Below are positions 36,401 to 44,682 of a stretch of DNA of 64,000 bases, one piece after another. Positions within the stretch are counted from its first letter, which is position 1. Every line of letters begins with the position of its first letter. Position numbers and translations under genes: made by a program. This DNA comes from Onthovicinus sp900555545 (GTDB lineage Bacteria > Bacillota > Clostridia > Oscillospirales > Acutalibacteraceae), in NCBI GenBank assembly GCA_949296915.1, contig CASFPX010000005.1, positions 1-64,000 of the forward strand, given 5' to 3'. Below the pieces are notes generated by a model. The model did no database searches. It saw nothing but the letters and a program-made list of their open reading frames with translations, and was not told the origin of the DNA.

Positions 36401-39067
36401 CTGGTACTGGTTGTACTGGTCGGCCGGCATAATATTCTCACAGCCAAGCAGCTGCAACAGCGGCAGGATCGCATCGCCATACAGGTTGATCGCGTTAACA
36501 TGGAGAACGGCCTCAGTACCGCTGATGGGTTCAAGGGATGCGTCGAAGGGCTGGCTTGTCAGGGCAACCTTCAGAATCTGCTGAAGGCCACACAGCGCAT
36601 AGCTGGCAGCGCTGACAAAGCTATCCTTATCCGTCACGTGCCAGGTTACCGTCGCGTCATAGGCGCTCCAGTCCTTACCGGCAGTCTGCATGGCGGCCTT
36701 AGCCTCGGGATAGAGATCACCATTCAGGAAAGTTGCAACCTGCTCCGGATAGATGGCGATACCGAGATCATAAATCAGATCAACCAACGTGTCATAGCCG
36801 AGCAGGCCAAGGACGGTATCAATTGTGCCCTGCATATCGCCAAGGTCCAGATTGGTAAGCGTATCGGCCAGCATTCCATAGATGCCAGTCACGATCGTAT
36901 TTACCATTGCATCAGTGTATAGGTTATCGCTGACGGCGCCTTTGATCAGATCGGAGATCGTATTCTCCAGACCAGCAATACCCAGGCCAGTCAGCAGCTC
37001 GGTCAGCTCCTGATTGTGCATCAGGCTATCCAAGCTGTTGATGACCGTGTCGAGTTTCTCGGCAGTGACTTCGTACTCCTCGCCCTCGACGCGAGCGACA
37101 TCGCCCGCCATGATCTCGCGGGTCGGGTACTCAACCTCGGACTTCTGCCAGTTGGCCAAGCCCTTGCTTGCGACAAACGCGTCATACTCGGCCTTGTAGC
37201 TTTCAAACTGCGCATACTTCGCAGCGGCGTCCTCCGGCAGCGTACCGCCGAGCACCTCATTGATGATACGGGTTTCCACCGCATCCATAGCGTCCTTCAC
37301 AGAGCGGAAGTTGAGGTTGCTGATCGCGCCGACGTCCGTGTAATTCTCGTACGCCGTATTGATCTGCTCAACCACGCGGTCAGTCAGAACGGTGTCGATG
37401 GAGGCAATGTATGCCGCGACCTCATCGTACCACTCAGGGCCATAGACTGCGTCGATGGCATCGCGCTCATAATCGGCCAGCTCCGCAAACTTCTCCTGGT
37501 CGGGCGTGCGGTAACTGTCGATCAGCGTGGCCGTATCGATCAGGGTCAGGTTGTCCTCCATGTGAGCTGCAAAGTATTCGCCGTAATTCGTAAGGCCAGA
37601 TTCCAGCTCACGGACATCCATCTCCACCTGAACATCATGGATGAAGGTCGTGATGTAATCCGTACCGGCTTCGCCAAAGACGGCGTCAAACGCCGCCTGC
37701 TGCGTGCAATTATTGATGTAGCCCAGCTGTTCCTTCGCCTGTGCGAGCGCGGCGGTCAGCTGTTCATCCGTAGCTGCCTTCACGTCCGGAACACCGGCGA
37801 TCACAGCATCTACAGCAGTCTTGTAGCCGGTCAGGTTGTCGATCTCGATCTCAACCTTGACGGAAGTGGCATACGTGTTGATCTCGTCCATCGTAATGCC
37901 AAGCTCGGCGAGAGCGGCATTTCTCGCATCCTCAGTCAGCGGCGTGAACAGTGCCAGCTGCTGCGTGATCTGCGTATCGATCGAGACAAGCGTGTCGTGA
38001 TCGAGCGCCGCCACGTCGGGTTTGGCCACCATCAAATCCCGGATCGCCCCAGCATACTCCACCGCATAGGCGATGTCAACGCGGGTGTCCACGTCGTTGA
38101 TGAAGGTTTTAATCCCATCCATACCGCCGTAGTCGCCAAAGAGCTTATTGACCAAGTCTGTATTCCACAGGCCAGCACCGCTGAGTCCCGTTACGCTGTT
38201 GTTCAGCTCATAGGACAGGCTCTCCAACTCTTCCGGCGTCTTCTCCGTCAGGTCGGCGTTATAGTTGGCTGCCAGCAGGTCATTAAACGCGCGGAGCATA
38301 TCTACGGCAGTGCCACCGTCACCAGTAATCTGCGGCTGCATGGAGTTGCTTTCGTCGCCAACCCAGTGCAGATAGTTATACCAGTAACCTTTCTCTTTAG
38401 CACCAATACCAAGGAATCCGCCCTCTTTTTTAACTTCATCGCCGGCTTTCCAGTGGAACCAAGTATAGGTAACAGACTTGTCCAACTCATCCGGAAGTTC
38501 ATCAATGGAATCGTAAGTATTCAGTTGCTGCATCGGATCCACTTGAACGATCAACTGATAGGTGCGATCTCCAGGATCTCCTGATTCATTAATGTTCACA
38601 CGGCTACCAGAACGGTTATTGCTGGTCATGCCGCCGACAAAAGCTGTCAACACTGCGTCCACATTATATTGAGACATCTCTTCAGTGGACAGATAGTTAC
38701 CTTCCGTCAACTGCTGCTCAACGACATCCACGACACCAGCAGCCGTATGGCTCGGTTGAAGTGTGCCATTATTATCCCATCGATCCTCTTCAGTATGAAT
38801 CATACCGTTTTCAGAAGCAATCTGCGTCGCTACCGTCCAGAATGCATCCGCTGCGGTACGGATAGACCCATCCGGATCAGAGACCGTAGTTACATACCCA
38901 TTCGTTGTATATCGCGAAGTATCCGCAACAGTCTCATTTTTCAATGCATCAGCAAGCGCCTGGTAGTCGTCCGTAGACGCAGCCAATGCGGAAAGTCCCG
39001 CGCTCAGGCTCGTGACAAGCATTGTGGCCGCGAGGACGGCACTGAGCACACGTTTTTTTACTTTCAC
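33500..39067 (-). CDS. Giant secreted protein with internal duplication, Ig-like (BIG2) and FIVAR-like modules
   Basis: An 1855-residue protein starting at GTG 39067 with AAAGGAG eight bases upstream. A signal peptide (KKRVLSAVLAATMLVTSLS, cleavage near LAA) shows export. The long middle is helical and acidic. Residues ~705-1090 and ~1174-1500 are imperfect copies: DLIKGAVSDNLYTDAMVNTIV versus DLIRSYIADEFYTNEMINTIV, LLQLLGCENIMP versus LLENLGCNPAFI, and TDKPAVLLAVLRYVLGM versus TDKADFVTVLMRNVVDL. Near ~1592-1670 lies a BIG2 Ig-like domain (WTSSNERVATVENGVVTAVG), then a FIVAR-like helix pair (~1672-1737) and a final beta domain. No LPxTG, SLH or other cell-wall anchor is visible at the C-terminus. 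Probably a surface or extracellular adhesion or scaffold protein; function unknown. Confidence 0.8.
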   Translation of the reverse strand: MKVKKRVLSAVLAATMLVTSLSAGLSALAASTDDYQALADALKNETVADTSRYTTNGYVTTVSDPDGSIRTAADAFWTVATQIASENGMIHTEEDRWDNNGTLQPSHTAAGVVDVVEQQLTEGNYLSTEEMSQYNVDAVLTAFVGGMTSNNRSGSRVNINESGDPGDRTYQLIVQVDPMQQLNTYDSIDELPDELDKSVTYTWFHWKAGDEVKKEGGFLGIGAKEKGYWYNYLHWVGDESNSMQPQITGDGGTAVDMLRAFNDLLAANYNADLTEKTPEELESLSYELNNSVTGLSGAGLWNTDLVNKLFGDYGGMDGIKTFINDVDTRVDIAYAVEYAGAIRDLMVAKPDVAALDHDTLVSIDTQITQQLALFTPLTEDARNAALAELGITMDEINTYATSVKVEIEIDNLTGYKTAVDAVIAGVPDVKAATDEQLTAALAQAKEQLGYINNCTQQAAFDAVFGEAGTDYITTFIHDVQVEMDVRELESGLTNYGEYFAAHMEDNLTLIDTATLIDSYRTPDQEKFAELADYERDAIDAVYGPEWYDEVAAYIASIDTVLTDRVVEQINTAYENYTDVGAISNLNFRSVKDAMDAVETRIINEVLGGTLPEDAAAKYAQFESYKAEYDAFVASKGLANWQKSEVEYPTREIMAGDVARVEGEEYEVTAEKLDTVINSLDSLMHNQELTELLTGLGIAGLENTISDLIKGAVSDNLYTDAMVNTIVTGIYGMLADTLTNLDLGDMQGTIDTVLGLLGYDTLVDLIYDLGIAIYPEQVATFLNGDLYPEAKAAMQTAGKDWSAYDATVTWHVTDKDSFVSAASYALCGLQQILKVALTSQPFDASLEPISGTEAVLHVNAINLYGDAILPLLQLLGCENIMPADQYNQYQYSQDLLPPILNPLLDYIDTLADAPVSTLLDLLPKLAYVMDFDLITEKLENAKITGSLKITTLWGLVTAYETTLEELLAGPLGGNDLYAILSTALAGTLDMSALSDVNELIKMVLGMVAPDANLVLPTIDQAYLASLGTLADGGNGHVVYTTDKPAVLLAVLRYVLGMVGDADFMDALFALIGQMTGSEIALGDDVMNIITGLGTNPDGVICALTELFVPQEYAAQEYTYKYAPASVDEEGNLLPVNTVEYSENWTKEEAQYIADNLDEFVDNMMTILGGADMPGLGDLIRSYIADEFYTNEMINTIVITIRDALNGIGIDLAPILDLVDVDLSSWNSVTESTNWGVVPGDSITFAAGLSEALSPLTPLLSFLLTGEDISVLGTVTANGYNGYQNGIVPLLENLGCNPAFIHSYDEYVLHVNQDPSRALNDILNPILYLVDRIYQNPIDTIIDILPNLLYFIDCGGLTTAIKNVAQSAFVLLDTVRPIYNISFDLNFNLQQILVDLLANLEVGGQKLNLKIPFLNDLSLLMVGTVTPYDSKSDLQPYYMLMNTDKADFVTVLMRNVVDLLFYEENQKVITDLIANQAGLDQETADSLLEIFNTFATMYQEDNGVDKILHAAYVIFQTTHETAGGALTDIKDFNERWSAVFETLQSQGGFLADFADWADGVLDFLSFGLITGDGVGTSGLIDFFERLVAFFQGKITDVSIDRTSADMLVGEQTTLSLSFKPVTVKNKNAAWTSSNERVATVENGVVTAVGVGDTEIKATTEDGGFVVSCVVRVRANKADLNAAIAKVEGTTLTEDQLAQINDVLATAKEVAANELASQDSVNEACAALLDAFNALDLGTPVTAVTITQNGAPVGEIVYQKVSWMKKWNSTPVTLGVQINGGELGIDDVKRVSWEYADWSVDKPEADIEPNGMEATIRAKNSVIGAHSCWIQVTVEDAYGNTVTSNPVKVRFYNYDWQK

Positions 39068-39310
39068 AAATTATTCTCCTTTCAAAAATGAATTTGCAAA
39101 GTGCTTCCGGTCCTCCTGCCTCCTCAACGTCGAACACCGCTCCATCCGGAGCTCGTTCCCCCCGCGGCCGGCCAAAACGACATCAGGTGGGGTCGCTTCG
39201 GCTGCCAACGCCGCATAAGTCCGCCCCCGCCCGCCAGATCATAAATCCCGGGCAGCAAGCTGTCCCTGGTCGGTTGAATTTGGATACAAAATTTCCATAT
39301 TCACTTTACA
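39068..39310 (-). promoter_or_regulatory. Long 5' leader of the giant secreted-protein gene
   Basis: About 240 bases separate the predicted transcription start (near 39308) from the GTG start codon. The stretch is GC-rich, unlike its AT-rich surroundings, and includes GGCCGGCC and GGGCGGGGGCGG segments likely to fold. It does not match a riboswitch I know. It could be a stabilising or regulatory leader for an abundant exported protein. Confidence 0.45.
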
Positions 39311-39315
39311 AATTC

Positions 39316-39345
39316 ATTATACAACCGCCAACTTTTAAAAGTCAA
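39316..39345 (-). promoter_or_regulatory. Promoter of the giant secreted-protein gene
   Basis: TTGACT (39340-39345), an 18-bp spacer and a perfect TATAAT (39316-39321) on the minus strand form a strong SigA promoter. Confidence 0.8.
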
Positions 39346-39517
39346 CGATGTGAAGAATAATTCTTTTATAACTCAATGTAGAAAATCGAATCAAATTTTT
39401 GTAAATTTTATTTATTATTTTTCCACATTAATCCAGCTCTGTGCGATTTTTCAAGCAAATCGATATTCATTCACTATAATCAATAGTTTTATATCTTTTT
39501 TTGTCGTTTTTGTAAGG

Positions 39518-39556
39518 GTGCAGGGCGGGAGTTTGTACAATGCAAAAAGACTCCCC
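39518..39556. repeat. 39-bp intergenic repeat, copy A
   Basis: Matches copy B at 39931-39969 with three differences, including the shared core AGTTTGTACAATGCAAAAAG. Each copy runs into a C-rich hairpin arm (CTCCCC). Copy A is followed by CAGGGAAG, giving a weaker stem-loop than copy B. Confidence 0.75.
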
Positions 39557-39589
39557 TGACAACAGGGAAGTTACAGAAAGCTCAACCTC

Positions 39590-39842
39590 GTAGGGAACGC
39601 CGCCCAAAAATCTGCACAATCCCTCGTAGGGAACGCCGCCCCCGGCGTTCCGAAAAAGGGGCCAAGGGGAAGACGAACATCACCGATTGTCAGCCCAATG
39701 GGTTCTCTTCCTCGATTTATTGACCCAAAAGAGGGAGCCTTGGATTGGTGCGGATTTTCCGCTTTATCTTCTTCCAAGGCTTTTGCGAACCGACAATCTG
39801 TGCGGCGGAACGCTGAGGGCAGCGTTCCCTACGGAAGACGGC
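39590..39842. repeat. Short direct and inverted repeats around GTAGGGAACG
   Basis: CTCGTAGGGAACGCCGCCC occurs at about 39586-39604 and again at about 39623-39641, with CCCGGCGTTCC just after. An inverted copy (GCGTTCCCTACG) lies near 39822-39833, and a related CCCTCGTAGGG is at 39921-39931. Short frames exist here, but none has a ribosome site or recognisable protein. The gene-free stretch 39346-39955 otherwise shows nothing I can name. Confidence 0.6.
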
Positions 39843-39930
39843 ACAAAAAAGCAATCCGAGAAAAACCGGTAGATTTTTTTGAGATATTTTGCATCGTATG
39901 CCACCCGGAATCCGCACAATCCCTCGTAGG

Positions 39931-39969
39931 GTGCAGGACAGGAGTTTGTACAATGCAAAAAGTCTCCCC
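39931..39969. repeat. 39-bp intergenic repeat, copy B
   Basis: Second copy of the element at 39518-39556. Its end forms the left arm of the terminator hairpin of the DUF1275 gene, so the repeated unit appears to include a terminator. Confidence 0.75.
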
Positions 39970-39985
39970 GCGCAAGGGGAGACTT
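39955..39985 (-). terminator. Terminator of the DUF1275 gene
   Basis: AAGTCTCCCC and GGGGAGACTT (39960-39985) pair around a CGCGCAA loop; on the minus strand TTTTTGC follows. It lies 16 bp past the stop at 40002. Confidence 0.8.
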
Positions 39986-40001
39986 GGACGTTTGCGGAAC
40001 C

Positions 40002-40721
40002 TTATTCCGGCATTTTGTGCGGAAAGTGTTCGCTCTTCCGCTCGTTCGACTTTTCCTCACTCTTGATAAAGAGAATGAGAAATACGAGGAAAAGCAACAG
40101 GCAGCAAAAAAGCACCGACTTTATTCCAAAATTTTCCGTGAAGAAAAAGCCAATTACTGCACCAACAAGAAAGAACAGGATGATCCCAAAATACTGCATG
40201 GAACGGCGCAATAGCACCGATTCCCCCGTTTGGCAAAAGCGGCACAACAGTTCCGTTCCGCTGCGCAGGTTTCCGGTGCACATGGTGGTGGCAAAGGCGT
40301 TACCGTTCACCTTGCGGAAGCTCTCCACCTGTAGGGAGCAGATAAAGGAGACCGCCGTATTGGCTGCGAGATCCAAGTCCCCCTGTGGAATGAACGCAAC
40401 CCCCAGCAGCACAAAAATCTCCACCAGCAGGACAATCTGCCGCCAATGGATCGCCGGCCTCCGTTTGAAGTAGCCTTTGATCAATTCCGCCACAATTACG
40501 CCCGCTGCAAAGGCGAGGATCGGCACCAGATAATAGACCACCCGCCCCCAATTGCCCGAGGCGATATTCATCCCCAGCAGGACGATATTGCCCGTTTGCG
40601 CATTGGCAAATACTCCCCCGCGCGCAATATACGAGTATGCATCCAAAAATCCACCCGCAACCGCAAGCATGGCCCCGATCAGGAAGGTCTCCGACATCTG
40701 TGTTTTTGATTGAAGTTTCAT
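40002..40721 (-). CDS. DUF1275 (YoaK-type) membrane protein
   Basis: A 239-residue protein with six or so membrane segments. The family pattern is clear: AVAGGFLDAYSYIARGGVFANAQTGNIVLLGM and QVESFRKVNGNAFATTMCTGNLRSG. Function of DUF1275 proteins is not established; transport has been suggested. I chose ATG 40721 with AGGAGAA upstream; 75 further in-frame codons upstream cross the repetitive spacer and are not coding. It stands alone between repeat-rich spacers, with its own terminator. Confidence 0.9.
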   Translation of the reverse strand: MKLQSKTQMSETFLIGAMLAVAGGFLDAYSYIARGGVFANAQTGNIVLLGMNIASGNWGRVVYYLVPILAFAAGVIVAELIKGYFKRRPAIHWRQIVLLVEIFVLLGVAFIPQGDLDLAANTAVSFICSLQVESFRKVNGNAFATTMCTGNLRSGTELLCRFCQTGESVLLRRSMQYFGIILFFLVGAVIGFFFTENFGIKSVLFCCLLLFLVFLILFIKSEEKSNERKSEHFPHKMPE

Positions 40722-40764
40722 GTGTTGTTCTCCTGTTGTGTGGTGAGGGTGTGGGAAGTTAGAG

Positions 40765-40784
40765 CCTTCCCCTTGAGGGGAAGG
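40765..40784. repeat. Palindromic intergenic element
   Basis: CCTTCCCCT-TG-AGGGGAAGG, a 9-bp stem with a 2-base loop, sits in the 264-bp spacer 40722-40985. A second inverted repeat, GGCCGAC-AA-GTCGGCC, lies at about 40949-40964 beside a related CTCTCCCCTCATCAGG run. The spacer shows no gene. It resembles a dispersed intergenic element, but only a genome-wide search would show copy number. Confidence 0.55.
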
Positions 40785-40985
40785 TGTCGAAGCCGCAGGC
40801 TGAGACGGATGAGGTGAAAGACTGGATATCGTACCGGGCGGCCTTGCGGTGAACTTACGGATGCGCACGAGTTTTAAACAAGTTAACAGGGCAACCATGA
40901 GATTACCACAGGGGCGGCTTGTACAAATCGTTGGCTCTCCCCTCATCAGGCCGACAAGTCGGCCAGATTCCCCACGATGGGAAGA

Positions 40986-41351
40986 CTATTTTGGGGGAAA
41001 ATCCGGAATTCTTTGTTCGATATGCTCTTGTATATCTTGACATACGCCGTCAAAATTTCCATTAATATCGCTGTTGGAATATCTCAAGACGGTAATCCCC
41101 AAATCGTTCAGATACTTATCTCGTTCGGTATCTTTTATTTTCCCCGGCGCTTCAAAATGCTGTGAACCGTCAAGCTCTATAACAAGCTGAGCCGACGCGC
41201 AGTAAAAATCTACAATATACCCGCCAAAAACTTTTTGCCGATTCACTGTGACGGGCAATTCTTTTAGATAATCATACCACAGATGGCGCTCCTCCGGGGT
41301 CATGTTGCGGCGCAATATTTTAGCGTTATGGGTGAGTTTTGAGCGATGCAT
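40986..41351 (-). CDS. DUF559 endonuclease-like protein
   Basis: A 121-residue protein of the DUF559/Vsr-like group with a PD-(D/E)xK-type nuclease core: LRRNMTPEERHLWYDYLK, then GGYIVDFYCASAQLVIELDGSQH (Asp, Glu and Asp of the active site) and ITVLRYSNSDI. I chose ATG 41351 (MHRSKLTHNAKILRRNMT). Related proteins are short, often orphan, and of unknown biological role; some are linked to mobile DNA. It lies between repeat-containing spacers and galK, with no functional neighbour. Confidence 0.88.
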   Translation of the reverse strand: MHRSKLTHNAKILRRNMTPEERHLWYDYLKELPVTVNRQKVFGGYIVDFYCASAQLVIELDGSQHFEAPGKIKDTERDKYLNDLGITVLRYSNSDINGNFDGVCQDIQEHIEQRIPDFPPK

Positions 41352-41445
41352 TATAATCGCCGCCTTTCTCACACGTTATTTCACTTTCCTCTTCACGGCG
41401 CAACGCCCTCCCCTTTTCAGGAGAAGGCGTTGCGTGTATTTCTTA

Positions 41446-42741
41446 TCACTGTGGATCGACGATTTTTGCACCGCCGACCGGACGGATATTCAAAACATAA
41501 CAGGCCTTTTCGCCAAAGATTTTTTTCATCTCTTCGGTGTATGTATCCAGCAGCTCCATGGGGACAAACGCCTGAATGGTACCGGCAAATCCACCGCCGT
41601 GCACGCGCCATGCGCCCTTGCCCTTGAGCAGTTTTTCGCTGACGGCAAGGCCCAGGGAAACCGGCTGCTCAGATGGCATCTTGGTCGTGTACACGTTCTG
41701 ATTGTACATATAGGAGGAGTAACCGCTCTCGATTACGTTGTGCTTGAACTGCTCAAAGTCCCCCGCCTTGAGCGCTGCGGCGTCGGAATCGACCCGCTCG
41801 TTCTCGCCGTAAAAGTGCAGCGCGCGCAGGACGGCACGCTCCCCCAGTTTTTGGCGCAGGCTCGGGATCGCCGCGACAAACTGCTCCTCCGGCACCTCGC
41901 GCAGGACCTTGCGGCCAAATTCTCCGGCAACAGCTTCCATCTCGGAGCGGACGGCGGCGTAATCCTCCGTCAGGTTGGAGTGGCTCCCGCCCGTATCCAC
42001 AATGCACAGCGCGTGATTGCAGGCGGCAAAGTCAAAGTCAATCTTCTCAATGACGGGCTTTTCCGGATCGGCAAAGTCAATCTCCACAAATCCGCCGACG
42101 GAGCAGGCCATCTGATCGAGCAGGCCGCACGGCTTAAAGAAGTAGACATTCTCCGCATACTGGGAAATCTTGGCGATCTCCACACTGTCAATCTTGCCAT
42201 CATTGTACAGATGGTTGAGGATCGTGCAGATCAAAACCTCGAACGCGGCGGAAGAGGAGAGACCCGAGCCGGACAGCACCCGAGAGGCCGTCGTAGCGTC
42301 AAAGCCGCCGATCTTGTAGCCGAGCTGGACAAAGCGCGCACAGATCCCACGGATCAAAGCGGCGGAATGGCCCTTTTCATCCTCGTGCACATTCAGGTCA
42401 TTGATATCCACGATATCGATATCGAATCCCGCAGACTTGACACGCACCACATGATCCGCGCTCGGTGCCGCCGCTGCAACCGCATCCAGATTGACGCTTG
42501 CTGCGAGCACCTTGCCGTGGTTGTGATCGGTGTGGTTCCCGCAGATCTCCGTGCGGCCCGGCGCCGTGTAAAGGCCAACACTGCGGCCGTCATCGCCGTA
42601 CTGGGCGACAAAATCGTCAATCACCTTCGCATAGCGCGCACGCTGCTCCGGCAACACATTTTCATACACATAGACGGCCTTCATGGCATTGTCAAACGCC
42701 CCTGCCATGAGATTCTGCTTGAGCTGTTCAATCGCTGACAT
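41446..42741 (-). CDS. galK: Galactokinase
   Basis: A 431-residue GHMP kinase. Motifs are GRTEICGNHTDHNHG (galactokinase signature; normally GRxNLIGEHTDY), the ATP loop GSGLSSSAAFEVLI and the C-terminal RVHGGGFAGTIQAFVP. It phosphorylates galactose, starting the Leloir pathway, and would take galactose released by the GH35/GH2 enzymes, although it is not in their operon. The start is ATG 42741 after GGAGGAACATTTCA, 13 bp after the TVP38-like gene. Somewhat longer than E. coli GalK; no damage visible. Confidence 0.93.
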   Translation of the reverse strand: MSAIEQLKQNLMAGAFDNAMKAVYVYENVLPEQRARYAKVIDDFVAQYGDDGRSVGLYTAPGRTEICGNHTDHNHGKVLAASVNLDAVAAAAPSADHVVRVKSAGFDIDIVDINDLNVHEDEKGHSAALIRGICARFVQLGYKIGGFDATTASRVLSGSGLSSSAAFEVLICTILNHLYNDGKIDSVEIAKISQYAENVYFFKPCGLLDQMACSVGGFVEIDFADPEKPVIEKIDFDFAACNHALCIVDTGGSHSNLTEDYAAVRSEMEAVAGEFGRKVLREVPEEQFVAAIPSLRQKLGERAVLRALHFYGENERVDSDAAALKAGDFEQFKHNVIESGYSSYMYNQNVYTTKMPSEQPVSLGLAVSEKLLKGKGAWRVHGGGFAGTIQAFVPMELLDTYTEEMKKIFGEKACYVLNIRPVGGAKIVDPQ

Positions 42742-42754
42742 TGAAATGTTCCTC

Positions 42755-43531
42755 CTATTTTTTAAACGGCTGGCGCCGTTTGCTTTCCTGCATACGTTTG
42801 GCCCGGTCGGCCTGCTTTTTTTCGCGCTTTAAGCGGGCAAGAATCTTGTTGATCCCGAGAATGACGGCCCCGGATAAAACCAGCAGCACCACAATCGGGC
42901 CGATAAAACTGAGCGAAAACGGATTGAATACATTCCGGCCGATAAAGGTATAGCCGATCAGCCGGGGGGCAAAGCCGCCGAGTGAAATAAAAGTGTATTC
43001 CCCAAACGGGAAGCGAAGCGATCCATAGACAATACTGGTCGAATTCAGCGGCACAACCGGCGCCAGACGGGTAATAAAGAGCAACAGCGGGTTACCGCGC
43101 CCGTAGTGCTCTACCAGTTCCCAGGCGCCGTCATATTTTTCCATAAACTTTTGAAAAGCACCACCGCCCTGACGCACGCCGCGGTTATAGGCAAAGCTGT
43201 TCATCAGGAATATCCCGCCCAGATTGATCAAAAACGAATACGGCATGGGGAACATGGCGCCTGTAATCAGGCAGAAGACGGAGATCGGAAAAAAAGGCAC
43301 CCATGCCCGCAGGATGAACAGCGCCGCAATAACCAACAGGGCGATCCACTTGTTTTGAATGGAAAGGATCAACTGCTCAAACTCGTGCAACGCTTCCTGC
43401 GCGGCGGAAATCATCTCCTGCACAGCGGGGATTTGAAAAACCACAAATAAAAAAGTGAGAACCCCCGCAGCGGTAAAGAGCAGGATGGAAATGCCGTTCA
43501 TGATTTTTTCACGATAATATTTCAGTGTCAC
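42755..43531 (-). CDS. TVP38/TMEM64-family membrane protein
   Basis: A 258-residue protein with about five membrane segments of the DedA/VTT superfamily: AWVPFFPISVFCLITGAMFPMPYSFLINLGG, then FITRLAPVVPLNSTSIVYGSLRF and FAPRLIGYTFIGR. VTT proteins are implicated in lipid scrambling or ion-coupled transport, but this member's role is unknown. The start is GTG 43531 with GGGAGGGG five bases upstream; an ATG ten codons later has no ribosome site. The C-terminal tail is basic. It shares a transcript with galK, 13 bp downstream. Confidence 0.88.
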   Translation of the reverse strand: MTLKYYREKIMNGISILLFTAAGVLTFLFVVFQIPAVQEMISAAQEALHEFEQLILSIQNKWIALLVIAALFILRAWVPFFPISVFCLITGAMFPMPYSFLINLGGIFLMNSFAYNRGVRQGGGAFQKFMEKYDGAWELVEHYGRGNPLLLFITRLAPVVPLNSTSIVYGSLRFPFGEYTFISLGGFAPRLIGYTFIGRNVFNPFSLSFIGPIVVLLVLSGAVILGINKILARLKREKKQADRAKRMQESKRRQPFKK

Positions 43532-43562
43532 AGCTTCCCCTCCCTGCTATCCTGTTCTTATT

Positions 43563-43591
43563 ATTGTATAATAGAATCTTATTAAAATCAA
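43563..43591 (-). promoter_or_regulatory. Promoter of the TVP38-galK unit
   Basis: TTGATT (43586-43591), a 17-bp spacer and TACAAT (43563-43568) on the minus strand, upstream of GGGAGGGG and the GTG start. Confidence 0.65.
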
Positions 43592-43597
43592 CTGCTG

Positions 43598-44626
43598 TTA
43601 AAATACAGAATCCGACGCCCGCGTTTTAAAGATATAGCCCTCGTCCTCGAGCAGTTGCATACCACCGAGCACCTTGCCGATCCCCTTGGCCACACAGTTG
43701 ACTGCATCGTCAGCAACATGAGTGTGCAGCCCCGTTCGGTTGTAGATCAGACGGTCCATCCCATACAGCAGCGCACCGCCGCCCGTGAGGATAATCCCCT
43801 CCGTCGCGATGTCGGAGGCCAGCTCCGGCGGCGTGAACTCCAGCACGGAGGTGAGCAGGGAACAGATGCGGTCCAAAGATTCCCGCAGAGCGGCGTAAAC
43901 CTCCGAGGACGTGATCTCAAAGCTGCATGGCATCCCGCTCACATAGTCCTTGCCCTTGACCGTCATCGCCACTTCCTCCTCGCGGAGGTAGGCGCAGCCG
44001 ATGGACTTTTTAATCTGCTCTGCCGTCAGTTCCCCGATCAACACGCCCTTGCGGTAACGGACATAACGGATAATCGCATCGTCAAAGGTATTGCCCGCCA
44101 CCTTGATGGAACTGGAAATTGCAATACTGCCCATGGTGATCACGGCAATATCCGTCGTGCCGCCGCCGATATCAACCACAATCGTACCATATGGGTGGGA
44201 AATATCGAGCCCCGCACCGATGGCAGCCGCCAGCGGCTCCTCAATCAGGCCCGCGCGCCCCGCACCCGCCGCAATGGCCGCATCGAGCAGGGTGTGGCGC
44301 TCCAGATTGGTGATCGTGCTGGGCATACAGACAATTACCCGCGGCTTAAAGATCGCATGGCGGCAGATCCGCTCCACATAATATTCCAAAATCCGCCGGG
44401 TGACGCCGAAATCGGAGATCACGCCGTTGCGCATCGGCTTGACAACCCGGATGGAATCCGGATTTTTGCCCACCATCTCATAGGCGCGCTCCCCTACGCA
44501 GATCAGAGAGTTATCTACCGCATTACACGCGGCTACCGACGGCTCGGAGAGCACAATCCCCTTGCCTTCGACATATATCTGAACCGAGGTCGTGCCGAGG
44601 TCGATTCCAATCTTCATCCCAAACAT
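43598..44626 (-). CDS. mreB: MreB/Mbl-family actin-like rod-shape protein
   Basis: A 342-residue actin-fold protein: MKIGIDLGTTSVQIYVEGKG (phosphate 1), PRVIVCMPSTITNLERHTL, EEPLAAAIGAG, VVDIGGGTTDIAVI (phosphate 2) and GIILTGGGALLYGMD (adenosine motif). It polymerises under the membrane and guides lateral wall synthesis. I use the ATG at 44626, with GAGGTGAC upstream; a TTG immediately before is possible. It is not followed by mreC/mreD, so it may be an extra Mbl/MreBH-type paralogue. Which paralogue cannot be settled here. Confidence 0.92.
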   Translation of the reverse strand: MFGMKIGIDLGTTSVQIYVEGKGIVLSEPSVAACNAVDNSLICVGERAYEMVGKNPDSIRVVKPMRNGVISDFGVTRRILEYYVERICRHAIFKPRVIVCMPSTITNLERHTLLDAAIAAGAGRAGLIEEPLAAAIGAGLDISHPYGTIVVDIGGGTTDIAVITMGSIAISSSIKVAGNTFDDAIIRYVRYRKGVLIGELTAEQIKKSIGCAYLREEEVAMTVKGKDYVSGMPCSFEITSSEVYAALRESLDRICSLLTSVLEFTPPELASDIATEGIILTGGGALLYGMDRLIYNRTGLHTHVADDAVNCVAKGIGKVLGGMQLLEDEGYIFKTRASDSVF

Positions 44627-44682
44627 CAAGTCACCTCAAATTGAGCCTTATATCAAACAATCATAGCATAATGCTACTGGAA

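Noticed and set aside
37016..38584. 522-codon plus-strand frame
   Set aside because: Also antisense to the giant gene, with no protein features.
39571..39953. Small overlapping frames in the repeat-rich spacer
   Set aside because: No start signals, low-complexity or repeat-derived sequence.
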